NCBI GenBank assembly: GCA_951799425.1 | Contig: OX637397.1 | Coordinates: 41,644,409 to 41,708,408 of the forward strand | Source of the DNA: Ilex aquifolium | Lineage: Eukaryota; Streptophyta; Magnoliopsida; Aquifoliales; Aquifoliaceae | Direction of reading: 5' to 3' | Length of the DNA stretch: 64,000 nucleotides | Shown: positions 35,263 to 48,524 of the stretch, one piece after another | Layout: every line of letters starts with the position of its first letter | Position numbering within the stretch: the first letter of the stretch is position 1 | Position numbers and translations under genes: made by a program | The notes under the pieces: model-generated | What the model was told of the DNA's origin: nothing | Database searches by the model: none | What the model saw: the letters and a program-made list of their open reading frames with translations, nothing else

Positions 35263-38200
35263 TTATTTCTGACATAACTTTTTACTCCGGTCTCTGATTA
35301 AGTTGATTCTTGCGGCATTGTAAAGAATTCTTGAATCCCTAACCATTTTATTTACATCAAAAGTCATGAAAAATCCTCTAGCATGGGCTATATTGTAACG
35401 CAAATTTGGTGTAGTAAGTAGTCCTCCTTTAAAATGAAATAGTCTATCGGACATAACATTTTCACCCGAACTCGGATAGAGCTAATTCTTGCGGCATTTT
35501 AAAGAGAACTTGAAACCCTAACCAATATATTCAGATCAAAATTGGTGATTCATCTTCTAACAAGTTCGAAATGGTGATGGAAGTTTGGTATAGTTGTCCA
35601 TTCCCCTCCACAAGGAAAAAAAAGTAATTTCCCATTCTTTCTTATTTCTGACATTACTTTTTACTCCGGTCTCTGATTAAGTTGATTCTTGCGGCATTGT
35701 AAAGAATTATTGAATCCCTTACCATTTTATTCACATCAAAAGTCATGAAAAATCCTCTAGCATGGGCTATATTGTAACGCAAATTTGGTGTAGTAAGTAG
35801 TCCTCCTTTAAAATGAAATAGTCTATCGGACATAACTTTTTCTCCCGAACTCGGATTGAGCTAATTCTTGCGGCATTGTAAAGAGAACTTGAAACCCTAA
35901 CCAATATATTCAGATCAAAATTGGTGATTCATCTTCTAACAAGTTCGAAATGGTGATGGAAGTTTGGTATAGTTGACCATTCCCCTCCACAAGGAAAAAA
36001 AAGTAATTTCCCATTCTTTCTTATTTCTGACATAACTTTTTACTCCGGTCTCTGATTAAGTTGATTCTTGCGGCATTGTAAAGAATTCTTGAATCCCTAA
36101 CCATTTTATTCACATCAAAAGTCATGAAAAATCCTCTAGCATGGGCTATATTGTAACGCAAATTTGGTGTAGTAAGTAGTCCTCCTTTAAAATGAAATAG
36201 TCTATCGGACATAACATTTTCACCCGAACTCGGATAGAGCTAATTCTTGCGGCATTTTAAAGAGAACTTGAAACCCTAACCAATATATTCAGATCAAAAT
36301 TGGTGATTCATCTTCTAACAAGTTCGAAATGGTGATGGAAGTTTGGTATAGTTGTCCATTCCCCTCCACAAGGAAAAAAAAGTAATTTCCCATTCTTTCT
36401 TATTTCTGACATAACTTTTTACTCCGGTCTCTGATTAAGTTGATTCTTGCGGCATTGTAAAGAATTCTTGAATCGCTAACCATTTTATTCACATCAAAAG
36501 TCATGAAAAATCCTCTAGCACGGGCTATATTGTAACGCAAATTTGGTGTAATAAGTAGTCCTCCTTTAAAATGAAATAGTCTATCGGACATAACATTTTC
36601 TCCCGAACTCGGATTGAGCTAATTCTTGCGGCATTTTAAAGAGAACTTGAAACCCTAACCAATATATTCAGATCAAAATTGGTGATTCATCTTCTAACAA
36701 ATTCGAAATGCTGATGGAAGGTTGGTATAGTTGGCCATTCCCCTCCACAAGGAAAAAAAAGTAATTCCCATTCATTCTTATTTCTGACATAACTTTTTAC
36801 TCCGGTCTCTGATTAAGTTGATTCTTGCGGCATTGTAAAGAATTCTTGAATCCCTAACCATTTTATTCACATCAAAAGTCATGAAAAATCCTCTAGCATG
36901 GGCTATATTGTAACGCAAATTTGGTGTAGTAAGTAGTCCTCCTTTTAAAATGAAATAGTCTATCGGACATAACATTTTCACCCGAACTCGGATTGAGCTA
37001 ATTCTTGCGGCATTTTAAAGAGAACTTGAAACCCTAACCAATATATTCAGATCAAAATTGGTGATTCATCTTCTAACAAGTTCGAAATGGTGATGGAAGT
37101 TTGGTATAGTTGACCATTCCCCTCCACAAGGAAAAAAAAGTAATTTCCCATTCTTTCTTATTTCTGACATAACTTTTTACTCCGGTCTCTGATTAAGTTG
37201 ATTCTTGCGGCATTGTAAAGAATTCTTGAATCCCTAACCATTTTATTTACATCAAAAGTCATGAAAAATCCTCTAGCATGGGCTATATTGTAACGCAAAT
37301 TTGGTGTAGTAAGTAGTCCTCCTTTAAAATGAAATAGTCTATCGGACATAACATTTTCACCCGAACTCGGATAGAGCTAATTCTTGCGGCATTTTAAAGA
37401 GAACTTGAAACCCTAACCAATATATTCAGATCAAAATTGGTGATTCATCTTCTAACAAGTTCGAAATGGTGATGGAAGTTTGGTATAGTTGTCCATTCCC
37501 CTCCACAAGGAAAAAAAAGTAATTTCCCATTCTTTCTTATTTCTGACATTACTTTTTACTCCGGTCTCTGATTAAGTTGATTCTTGCGGCATTGTAAAGA
37601 ATTATTGAATCCCTTACCATTTTATTCACATCAAAAGTCATGAAAAATCCTCTAGCATGGGCTATATTGTAACGCAAATTTGGTGTAGTAAGTAGTCCTC
37701 CTTTAAAATGAAATAGTCTATCGGACATAACTTTTTCTCCCGAACTCGGATTGAGCTAATTCTTGCGGCATTGTAAAGAGAACTTGAAACCCTAACCAAT
37801 ATATTCAGATCAAAATTGGTGATTCATCTTCTAACAAGTTCGAAATGGTGATGGAAGTTTGGTATAGTTGACCATTCCCCTCCACAAGGAAAAAAAAGTA
37901 ATTTCCCATTCTTTCTTATTTCTGACATAACTTTTTACTCCGGTCTCTGATTAAGTTGATTCTTGCGGCATTGTAAAGAATTCTTGAATCCCTAACCATT
38001 TTATTCACATCAAAAGTCATGAAAAATCCTCTAGCATGGGCTATATTGTAACGCAAATTTGGTGTAGTAAGTAGTCCTCCTTTAAAATGAAATAGTCTAT
38101 CGGACATAACATTTTCACCCGAACTCGGATAGAGCTAATTCTTGCGGCATTTTAAAGAGAACTTGAAACCCTAACCAATATATTCAGATCAAAATTGGTG

Positions 38201-38672
38201 ATTCATCTTCTAACAAGTTCGAAATGGTGATGGAAGTTTGGTATAGTTGTCCATTCCCCTCCACAAGGAAAAAAAAGTAATTTCCCATTCTTTCTTATTT
38301 CTGACATAACTTTTTACTCCGGTCTCTGATTAAGTTGATTCTTGCGGCATTGTAAAGAATTCTTGAATCGCTAACCATTTTATTCACATCAAAAGTCATG
38401 AAAAATCCTCTAGCACGGGCTATATTGTAACGCAAATTTGGTGTAATAAGTAGTCCTCCTTTAAAATGAAATAGTCTATCGGACATAACATTTTCTCCCG
38501 AACTCGGATTGTGCTAATTCTTGCGGCATTTTAAAGAGAACTTGAAACCCTAACCAATATATTCAGATCAAAATTGGTGATTCATCTTCTAACAAATTCG
38601 AAATGCTGATGGAAGGTTGGTATAGTTGGCCATTCCCCTCCACAAGGAAAAAAAAGTAATTCCCATTCATTC
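34883..38672. repeat. Five-unit HOR (1895 bp), two copies
   Basis: L-P-F-P-Q/b occurs at 34883 and again at 36778, exactly 1895 bp apart. In both, the second unit has attttatttacatc where other units read attttattcacatc (35263 and 37158 units). The 38295 unit has a private gattgtgc. Half B of the P units is type e (gatagagc, ttgtcc), so the P-F-P core equals e-f-e of the left HOR domain. Confidence 0.85.
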
Positions 38673-41600
38673 TTATTTCTGACATAACTTTTTACTCCGG
38701 TCTCTGATTAAGTTGATTCTTGCGGCATTGTAAAGAATTCTTGAATCCCTAACCATTTTATTCACATCAAAAGTCATGAAAAATCCTCTAGCATGGGCTA
38801 TATTGTAACGCAAATTTGGTGTAGTAAGTAGTCCTCCTTTTAAAATGAAATAGTCTATCGGACATAACATTTTCACCCGAACTCGGATTGAGCTAATTCT
38901 TGCGGCATTTTAAAGAGAACTTGAAACCCTAACCAATATATTCAGATCAAAATTGGTGATTCATCTTCTAACAAGTTCGAAATGGTGATGGAAGTTTGGT
39001 ATAGCTGTCCATTCCCCTCCACAAGGAAAAAAAAGTAATTTCCCATTCTTTCTTATTTCTGACATTACTTTTTACTCCGGTCTCTGATTAAGTTGATTCT
39101 TGCGGCATTGTAAAGAATTCTTGAATCGCTAACCATTTTATTCACATCAAAAGTCATGAAAAATCCTCTAGCATGGGCTATATTGCAACGCAAATTTGGT
39201 GTAATAAGTAGTCCTCCTTTAAAATGAAATAGTCTATCGGACATAACTTTTTCTCCCGAACTCGGATTGAGCTAATTCTTGCGGCATTGTAAAGAGAACT
39301 TGAAACCCTAACCAATATATTGAGATCAAAATTGGTGATTCATCTTCTAACAAGTTCGAAATGGTGATGGAAGTTTGGTATAGTTGGCCATTCGCCTCCA
39401 CAAGGAAAAAAAAGTAATTCCCATTCATTCTTATTTCTGACATAACTGTTTACTCCGGTCTCTGATTAAGTTGATTCTTGCGGCATTGTAAAGAATTATT
39501 GAATCCCTTACCATTTTATTCACATCAAAAGTCATGAAAAATCCTCTAGCATGGGCTATATTGTAACGCAAATTTGGTGTAGTAAGTAGTCCTCCTTTAA
39601 AATGAAATAGTCTATCGGACATAACTTTTTCTCCCGAACTCGGATTGAGCTAAGTCTTGCGGCATTGTAAAGAGAACTTGAAACCCTAACCAATATATTC
39701 AGATCAAAATTGGTGATTCATCTTCTAACAAGTTCGAAATGGTGATGGAAGTTTGGTATAGTTGACCATTCCCATCCACAAGGAAAAAAAAGTAATTTCC
39801 CATTCTTTCTTATTTCTGACATAACTTTTTACTCCGGTCTCTGATTAAGTTGATTCTTGCGGCATTGTAAAGAATTCTTGAATCCCTAACCATTTTATTT
39901 ACATCAAAAGTCATGAAAAATCCTCTAGCATGGGCTATATTGTAACGCAAATTTGGTGTAGTAAGTAGTCCTCCTTTAAAATGAAATAGTCTATCGGACA
40001 TAACATTTTCACCCGAACTCGGATAGAGCTAATTCTTGCGGCATTTTAAAGAGAACTTGAAACCCTAACCAATATATTCAGATCAAAATTGGTGATTCAT
40101 CTTCTAACAAGTTCGAAATGGTGATGGAAGTTTGGTATAGTTGTCCATTCCCCTCCACAAGGAAAAAAAAGTAATTTCCCATTCTTTCTTATTTCTGACA
40201 TTACTTTTTACTCCGGTCTCTGATTAAGTTGATTCTTGCGGCATTGTAAAGAATTATTGAATCCCTTACCATTTTATTCACATCAAAAGTCATGAAAAAT
40301 CCTCTAGCATGGGCTATATTGTAACGCAAATTTGGTGTAGTAAGTAGTCCTCCTTTAAAATGAAATAGTCTATCGGACATAACTTTTTCTCCCGAACTCG
40401 GATTGAGCTAATTCTTGCGGCATTGTAAAGAGAACTTGAAACCCTAACCAATATATTCAGATCAAAATTGGTGATTCATCTTCTAACAAGTTCGAAATGG
40501 TGATGGAAGTTTGGTATAGTTGACCATTCCCCTCCACAAGGAAAAAAAAGTAATTTCCCATTCTTTCTTATTTCTGACATAACTTTTTACTCCGGTCTCT
40601 GATTAAGTTGATTCTTGCGGCATTGTAAAGAATTCTTGAATCCCTAACCATTTTATTCACATCAAAAGTCATGAAAAATCCTCTAGCATGGGCTATATTG
40701 TAACGCAAATTTGGTGTAGTAAGTAGTCCTCCTTTAAAATGAAATAGTCTATCGGACATAACATTTTCACCCGAACTCGGATAGAGCTAATTCTTGCGGC
40801 ATTTTAAAGAGAACTTGAAACCCTAACCAATATATTCAGATCAAAATTGGTGATTCATCTTCTAACAAGTTCGAAATGGTGATGGAAGTTTGGTATAGTT
40901 GTCCATTCCCCTCCACAAGGAAAAAAAAGTAATTTCCCATTCATTCTTATTTCTGACATAACTTTTTACTCCGGTCTCTGATTAAGTTGATTCTTGCGGC
41001 ATTGTAAAGAATTCTTGAATCCCTAACCATTTTATTCACATCAAAAGTCATGAAAAATCCTCTAGCATGGGCTATATTGTAACGCAAATTTGGTGTAGTA
41101 AGTAGTCCTCCTTTTAAAATGAAATAGTCTATCGGACATAACATTTTCACCCGAACTCGGATTGAGCTAATTCTTGCGGCATTTTAAAGAGAACTTGAAA
41201 CCCTAACCAATATATTCAGATCAAAATTGGTGATTCATCTTCTAACAAGTTCGAAATGGTGATGGAAGTTTGGTATAGCTGTCCATTCCCCTCCACAAGG
41301 AAAAAAAAGTAATTTCCCATTCTTTCTTATTTCTGACATTACTTTTTACTCCGGTCTCTGATTAAGTTGATTCTTGCGGCATTGTAAAGAATTCTTGAAT
41401 CGCTAACCATTTTATTCACATCAAAAGTCATGAAAAATCCTCTAGCATGGGCTATATTGCAACGCAAATTTGGTGTAATAAGTAGTCCTCCTTTAAAATG
41501 AAATAGTCTATCGGACATAACTTTTTCTCCCGAACTCGGATTGAGCTAATTCTTGCGGCATTGTAAAGAGAACTTGAAACCCTAACCAATATATTGAGAT

Positions 41601-43598
41601 CAAAATTGGTGATTCATCTTCTAACAAGTTCGAAATGGTGATGGAAGTTTGGTATAGTTGGCCATTCGCCTCCACAAGGAAAAAAAAGTAATTCCCATTC
41701 ATTCTTATTTCTGACATAACTGTTTACTCCGGTCTCTGATTAAGTTGATTCTTGCGGCATTGTAAAGAATTATTGAATCCCTTACCATTTTATTCACATC
41801 AAAAGTCATGAAAAATCCTCTAGCATGGGCTATATTGTAACGCAAATTTGGTGTAGTAAGTAGTCCTCCTTTAAAATGAAATAGTCTATCGGACATAACT
41901 TTTTCTCCCGAACTCGGATTGAGCTAAGTCTTGCGGCATTGTAAAGAGAACTTGAAACCCTAACCAATATATTCAGATCAAAATTGGTGATTCATCTTCT
42001 AACAAGTTCGAAATGGTGATGGAAGTTTGGTATAGTTGACCATTCCCATCCACAAGGAAAAAAAAGTAATTTCCCATTCTTTCTTATTTCTGACATAACT
42101 TTTTACTCCGGTCTCTGATTAAGTTGATTCTTGCGGCATTGTAAAGAATTCTTGAATCCCTAACCATTTTATTTACATCAAAAGTCATGAAAAATCCTCT
42201 AGCATGGGCTATATTGTAACGCAAATTTGGTGTAGTAAGTAGTCCTCCTTTAAAATGAAATAGTCTATCGGACATAACATTTTCACCCGAACTCGGATAG
42301 AGCTAATTCTTGCGGCATTTTAAAGAGAACTTGAAACCCTAACCAATATATTCAGATCAAAATTGGTGATTCATCTTCTAACAAGTTCGAAATGGTGATG
42401 GAAGTTTGGTATAGTTGTCCATTCCCCTCCACAAGGAAAAAAAAGTAATTTCCCATTCTTTCTTATTTCTGACATTACTTTTTACTCCGGTCTCTGATTA
42501 AGTTGATTCTTGCGGCATTGTAAAGAATTATTGAATCCCTTACCATTTTATTCACATCAAAAGTCATGAAAAATCCTCTAGCATGGGCTATATTGTAACG
42601 CAAATTTGGTGTAGTAAGTAGTCCTCCTTTAAAATGAAATAGTCTATCGGACATAACTTTTTCTCCCGAACTCGGATTGAGCTAATTCTTGCGGCATTGT
42701 AAAGAGAACTTGAAACCCTAACCAATATATTCAGATCAAAATTGGTGATTCATCTTCTAACAAGTTCGAAATGGTGATGGAAGTTTGGTATAGTTGACCA
42801 TTCCCCTCCACAAGGAAAAAAAAGTAATTTCCCATTCTTTCTTATTTCTGACATAACTTTTTACTCCGGTCTCTGATTAAGTTGATTCTTGCGGCATTGT
42901 AAAGAATTCTTGAATCCCTAACCATTTTATTCACATCAAAAGTCATGAAAAATCCTCTAGCATGGGCTATATTGTAACGCAAATTTGGTGTAGTAAGTAG
43001 TCCTCCTTTAAAATGAAATAGTCTATCGGACATAACATTTTCACCCGAACTCGGATAGAGCTAATTCTTGCGGCATTTTAAAGAGAACTTGAAACCCTAA
43101 CCAATATATTCAGATCAAAATTGGTGATTCATCTTCTAACAAGTTCGAAATGGTGATGGAAGTTTGGTATAGTTGTCCATTCCCCTCCACAAGGAAAAAA
43201 AAGTAATTTCCCATTCTTTCTTATTTCTGACATAACTTTTTACTCCGGTCTCTGATTAAGTTGATTCTTGCGGCATTGTAAAGAATTCTTGAATCGCTAA
43301 CCATTTTATTCACATCAAAAGTCATGAAAAATCCTCTAGCACGGGCTATATTGTAACGCAAATTTGGTGTAATAAGTAGTCCTCCTTTAAAATGAAATAG
43401 TCTATCGGACATAACATTTTCTCCCGAACTCGGATTGAGCTAATTCTTGCGGCATTTTAAAGAGAACTTGAAACCCTAACCAATATATTCAGATCAAAAT
43501 TGGTGATTCATCTTCTAACAAATTCGAAATGCTGATGGAAGGTTGGTATAGTAGGCCATTCCCCTCCACAAGGAAAAAAAAGTAATTCCCATTCATTC
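38673..43598. repeat. Six-unit then seven-unit HOR copies sharing modules
   Basis: 38673-40946 (2274 bp) reads L-R-I-P-F-P. 40947-43598 (2652 bp) reads L-R-I-P-F-P-Q. The L-R-I module has the markers tatagctgtcc, gacatta opening in R, gctaagtcttg and attcccatcc. It is the same module as in the 12-unit blocks. The P unit after it keeps atttacatc (39810, 42084). The block therefore combines parts of the 12-mer and of the 5-mer. Confidence 0.8.
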
Positions 43599-46500
43599 TT
43601 ATTTCTGACATAACTTTTTACTCCGGTCTCTGATTAAGTTGATTCTTGCGGCATTGTAAAGAATTCTTGAATCCCTAACCATTTTATTCACATCAAAAGT
43701 CATGAAAAATCCTCTAGCATGGGCTATATTGTAACGCAAATTTGGTGTAGTAAGTAGTCCTCCTTTTAAAATGAAATAGTCTATCGGACATAACATTTTC
43801 ACCCGAACTCGGATTGAGCTAATTCTTGCGGCATTTTAAAGAGAACTTGAAACCCTAACCAATATATTCAGATCAAAATTGGTGATTCATCTTCTAACAA
43901 GTTCGAAATGGTGATGGAAGTTTGGTATAGCTGTCCATTCCCCTCCACAAGGAAAAAAAAGTAATTTCCCATTCTTTCTTATTTCTGACATTACTTTTTA
44001 CTCCGGTCTCTGATTAAGTTGATTCTTGCGGCATTGTAAAGAATTCTTGAATCGCTAACCATTTTATTCACATCAAAAGTCATGAAAAATCCTCTAGCAT
44101 GGGCTATATTGCAACGCAAATTTGGTGTAATAAGTAGTCCTCCTTTAAAATGAAATAGTCTATCGGACATAACTTTTTCTCCCGAACTCGGATTGAGCTA
44201 ATTCTTGCGGCATTGTAAAGAGAACTTGAAACCCTAACCAATATATTGAGATCAAAATTGGTGATTCATCTTCTAACAAGTTCGAAATGGTGATGGAAGT
44301 TTGGTATAGTTGGCCATTCGCCTCCACAAGGAAAAAAAAGTAATTCCCATTCATTCTTATTTCTGACATAACTGTTTACTCCGGTCTCTGATTAAGTTGA
44401 TTCTTGCGGCATTGTAAAGAATTATTGAATCCCTTACCATTTTATTCACATCAAAAGTCATGAAAAATCCTCTAGCATGGGCTATATTGTAACGCAAATT
44501 TGGTGTAGTAAGTAGTCCTCCTTTAAAATGAAATAGTCTATCGGACATAACTTTTTCTCCCGAACTCGGATTGAGCTAAGTCTTGCGGCATTGTAAAGAG
44601 AACTTGAAACCCTAACCAATATATTCAGATCAAAATTGGTGATTCATCTTCTAACAAGTTCGAAATGGTGATGGAAGTTTGGTATAGTTGACCATTCCCA
44701 TCCACAAGGAAAAAAAAGTAATTTCCCATTCTTTCTTATTTCTGACATAACTTTTTACTCCGGTCTCTGATTAAGTTGATTCTTGCGGCATTGTAAAGAA
44801 TTCTTGAATCCCTAACCATTTTATTCACATCAAAAGTCATGAAAAATCCTCTAGCACGGGCTATATTGTAACGCAAATTTGGTGTAATAAGTAGTCCTCC
44901 TTTAATATGAAATAGTCTATCGGACATAACATTTTCTCCCGAACTCGGATTGAGCTAATTCTTGCGGCATTTTAAATAGAACTTGAAACCCTAACCAATA
45001 TATTCAGATCAAAATTGGTGATTCATCTTCTAACAAATTCGAAATGCTGATGGAAGGTTGGTATAGTTGGCCATTCCCCTCCACAAGGAAAAAAAAGTAA
45101 TTCCCATTCATTCTTATTTCTGACATAACTTTTTACTCCGGTCTCTGATTAAGTTGATTCTTGCGGCATTGTAAAGAATTCTTGAATCCCTAACCATTTT
45201 ATTCACATCAAAAGTCATGAAAAATCCTCTAGCATGGGCTATATTGTAACGCAAATTTGGTGTAGTAAGTAGTCCTCCTTTTAAAATGAAATAGTCTATC
45301 GGACATAACATTTTCACCCGAACTCGGATTGAGCTAATTCTTGCGGCATTTTCAAGAGAACTTGAAACCCTAACCAATATATTCAGATCAAAATTGGTGA
45401 TTCATCTTCTAACAAGTTCGAAATGGTGATGGAAGTTTGGTATAGTTGGCCATTCCCCTCCACAAGGAAAAAAAAGTAATTTCCCATTCTTTCTTATTTC
45501 TGACATAACTTTTTACTCCGGTCTCTGATTAAGTTGATTCTTGCGGCATTGTAAAGAATTCTTGAATCCCTAACCATTTTATTCACATCAAAAGTCATGA
45601 AAAATCCTCTAGCACGGGCTATATTGTAACGCAAATTTGGTGTAATAAGTAGTCCTCCTTTAAAATGAAATAGTCTATCGGACATAACATTTTCTCCCGA
45701 ACTCGGATTGAGCTAATTCTTGCGGCATTTTAAAGAGAACTTGAAACCCTAACCAATATATTCAGATCAAAATTGGTGATTCATCTTCTAACAAATTCGA
45801 AATGCTGATGGAAGGTTGGTATAGTTGGCCATTCCCCTCCACAAGGAAAAAAAAGTAATTCCCATTCATTCTTATTTCTGACATAACTTTTTACTCCGGT
45901 CTCTGATTAAGTTGATTCTTGCGGCATTGTAAAGAATTCTTGAATCCCTAACCATTTTATTCACATCAAAAGTCATGAAAAATCCTCTAGCATGGGCTAT
46001 ATTGTAACGCAAATTTGGTGTAGTAAGTAGTCCTCCTTTTAAAATGAAATAGTCTATCGGACATAACATTTTCACCCGAACTCGGATTGAGCTAATTCTT
46101 GCGGCATTTTCAAGAGAACTTGAAACCCTAACCAATATATTCAGATCAAAATTGGTGATTCATCTTCTAACAAGTTCGAAATGGTGATGGAAGTTTGGTA
46201 TAGTTGGCCATTCCCCTCCACAAGGAAAAAAAAGTAATTTCCCATTCTTTCTTATTTCTGACATAACTTTTTACTCCGGTCTCTGATTAAGTTGATTCTT
46301 GCGGCATTGTAAAGAATTCTTGAATCCCTAACCATTTTATTCACATCAAAAGTCATGAAAAATCCTCTAGCACGGGCTATATTGTAACGCAAATTTGGTG
46401 TAATAAGTAGTCCTCCTTTAAAATGAAATAGTCTATCGGACATAACATTTTCTCCCGAACTCGGATTGAGCTAATTCTTGCGGCATTTTAAAGAGAACTT

Positions 46501-46629
46501 GAAACCCTAACCAATATATTCAGATCAAAATTGGTGATTCATCTTCTAACAAATTCGAAATGCTGATGGAAGGTTGGTATAGTTGGCCATTCCCCTCCAC
46601 AAGGAAAAAAAAGTAATTCCCATTCATTC
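43599..46629. repeat. Mosaic with an L-Q dimer duplicated in tandem
   Basis: The order is L-R-I-Q-L-Q-L-Q at 43599, 43979, 44357, 44736, 45114, 45494, 45872 and 46252. The L-Q pairs at 45114 and 45872 are 758 bp apart and both carry gcattttcaagag in half B in place of gcattttaaagag. I saw that change nowhere else, so it marks a recent two-unit duplication. Confidence 0.8.
45114..45377 (-). other. Minus-strand 87-codon frame spanning both halves; not called as a gene
   Basis: In the L units at 45114 and 45872 the extra T and the change to gcattttcaagag join the half B and half A frames. A third case, by another route, is at 60644-60907. The translated halves are visibly repeats of each other: MVRVSSSLENAARISSIRVR near residues 1-20 and MVRDSRILYNAARINLIRDR near residues 61-80. 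This confirms the dimeric origin of the unit. There is no sign of a real product. Confidence 0.75.
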
Positions 46630-48524
46630 TTATTTCTGACATAACTTTTTACTCCGGTCTCTGATTAAGTTGATTCTTGCGGCATTGTAAAGAATTCTTG
46701 AATCCCTAACCATTTTATTCACATCAAAAGTTATGAAAAATCCTCTAACATGGGCTATATTGTAACGCAAATTTGGTGTAGTAAGTAGTCCTCCTTTTAA
46801 AATGAAATAGTCTATCGGACATAACATTTTCACCCGAACTCGGATTGAGCTAATTCTTGCGGCATTTTAAAGAGAACTTGAAACCCTAACCAATATATTC
46901 AGATCAAAATTGGTGATTCATCTTCTAACAAGTTCGAAATGGTGATGGAAGTTTGGTATAGTTGACCATTCCCCTCCACAAGGAAAAAAAAGTAATTTCC
47001 CATTCTTTCTTATTTCTGACATAACTTTTTACTCCGGTCTCTGATTAAGTTGATTCTTGCGGCATTGTAAAGAATTCTTGAATCCCTAACCATTTTATTC
47101 ACATCAAAAGTCATGAAAAATCCTCTAGCATGGGCTATATTGTAACGCAAATTTGGTGTAGTAAGTAGTCCTCCTTTAAAATGAAATAGTCTATCGGACA
47201 TAACATTTTCACCCGAACTCGGATAGAGCTAATTCTTGCGGCATTTTAAAGAGAACTTGAAACCCTAACCAATATATTCAGATCAAAATTGGTGATTCAT
47301 CTTCTAACAAGTTCGAAATGGTGATGGAAGTTTGGTATAGTTGTCCATTCCCCTCCACAAGGAAAAAAAAGTAATTTCCCATTCTTTCTTATTTCTGACA
47401 TTACTTTTTACTCCGGTCTCTGATTAAGTTGATTCTTGCGGCATTGTAAAGAATTATTGAATCCCTTACCATTTTATTCACATCAAAAGTCATGAAAAAT
47501 CCTCTAGCATGGGCTATATTGTAACGCAAATTTGGTGTAGTAAGTAGTCCTCCTTTAAAATGAAATAGTCGATCGGACATAACTTTTTCTCCCGAACTCG
47601 GATTGAGCTAATTCTTGCGGCATTGTAAAGAGAACTTGAAACCCTAACCAATATATTCAGATCAAAATTGGTGATTCATCTTCTAACAAGTTCGAAATGG
47701 TGATGGAAGTTTGGTATAGTTGACCATTCCCCTCCACAAGGAAAAAAAAGTAATTTCCCATTCTTTCTTATTTCTGACATAACTTTTTACTCCGGTCTCT
47801 GATTAAGTTGATTCTTGCGGCATTGTAAAGAATTCTTGAATCCCTAACCATTTTATTCACATCAAAAGTCATGAAAAATCCTCTAGCATGGGCTATATTG
47901 TAACGCAAATTTGGTGTAGTAAGTAGTCCTCCTTTAAAATGAAATAGTCTATCGGACATAACATTTTCACCCGAACTCGGATAGAGCTAATTCTTGCGGC
48001 ATTTTAAAGAGAACTTGAAACCCTAACCAATATATTCAGATCAAAATTGGTGATTCATCTTCTAACAAGTTCGAAATGGTGATGGAAGTTTGGTATAGTT
48101 GTCCATTCCCCTCCACAAGGAAAAAAAAGTAATTTCCCATTCTTTCTTATTTCTGACATAACTTTTTACTCCGGTCTCTGATTAAGTTGATTCTTGCGGC
48201 ATTGTAAAGAATTCTTGAATCGCTAACCATTTTATTCACATCAAAAGTCATGAAAAATCCTCTAGCACGGGCTATATTGTAACGCAAATTTGGTGTAATA
48301 AGTAGTCCTCCTTTAAAATGAAATAGTCTATCGGACATAACATTTTCTCCCGAACTCGGATTGAGCTAATTCTTGCGGCATTTTAAAGAGAACTTGAAAC
48401 CCTAACCAATATATTCAGATCAAAATTGGTGATTCATCTTCTAACAAATTCGAAATGCTGATGGAAGGTTGGTATAGTTGGCCATTCCCCTCCACAAGGA
48501 AAAAAAAGTAATTCCCATTCATTC
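46630..48524. repeat. Third copy of the five-unit L-P-F-P-Q order (1895 bp)
   Basis: Starts 46630, 47010, 47389, 47768 and 48147 repeat the 34883/36778 order, but the P unit has attcacatc. The atttacatc change therefore arose in, or spread through, the other copies only. Private changes are aagttatgaaa and ctctaacatg in the L unit (near 46730-46750) and tagtcgatcgg (near 47567). Confidence 0.8.
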
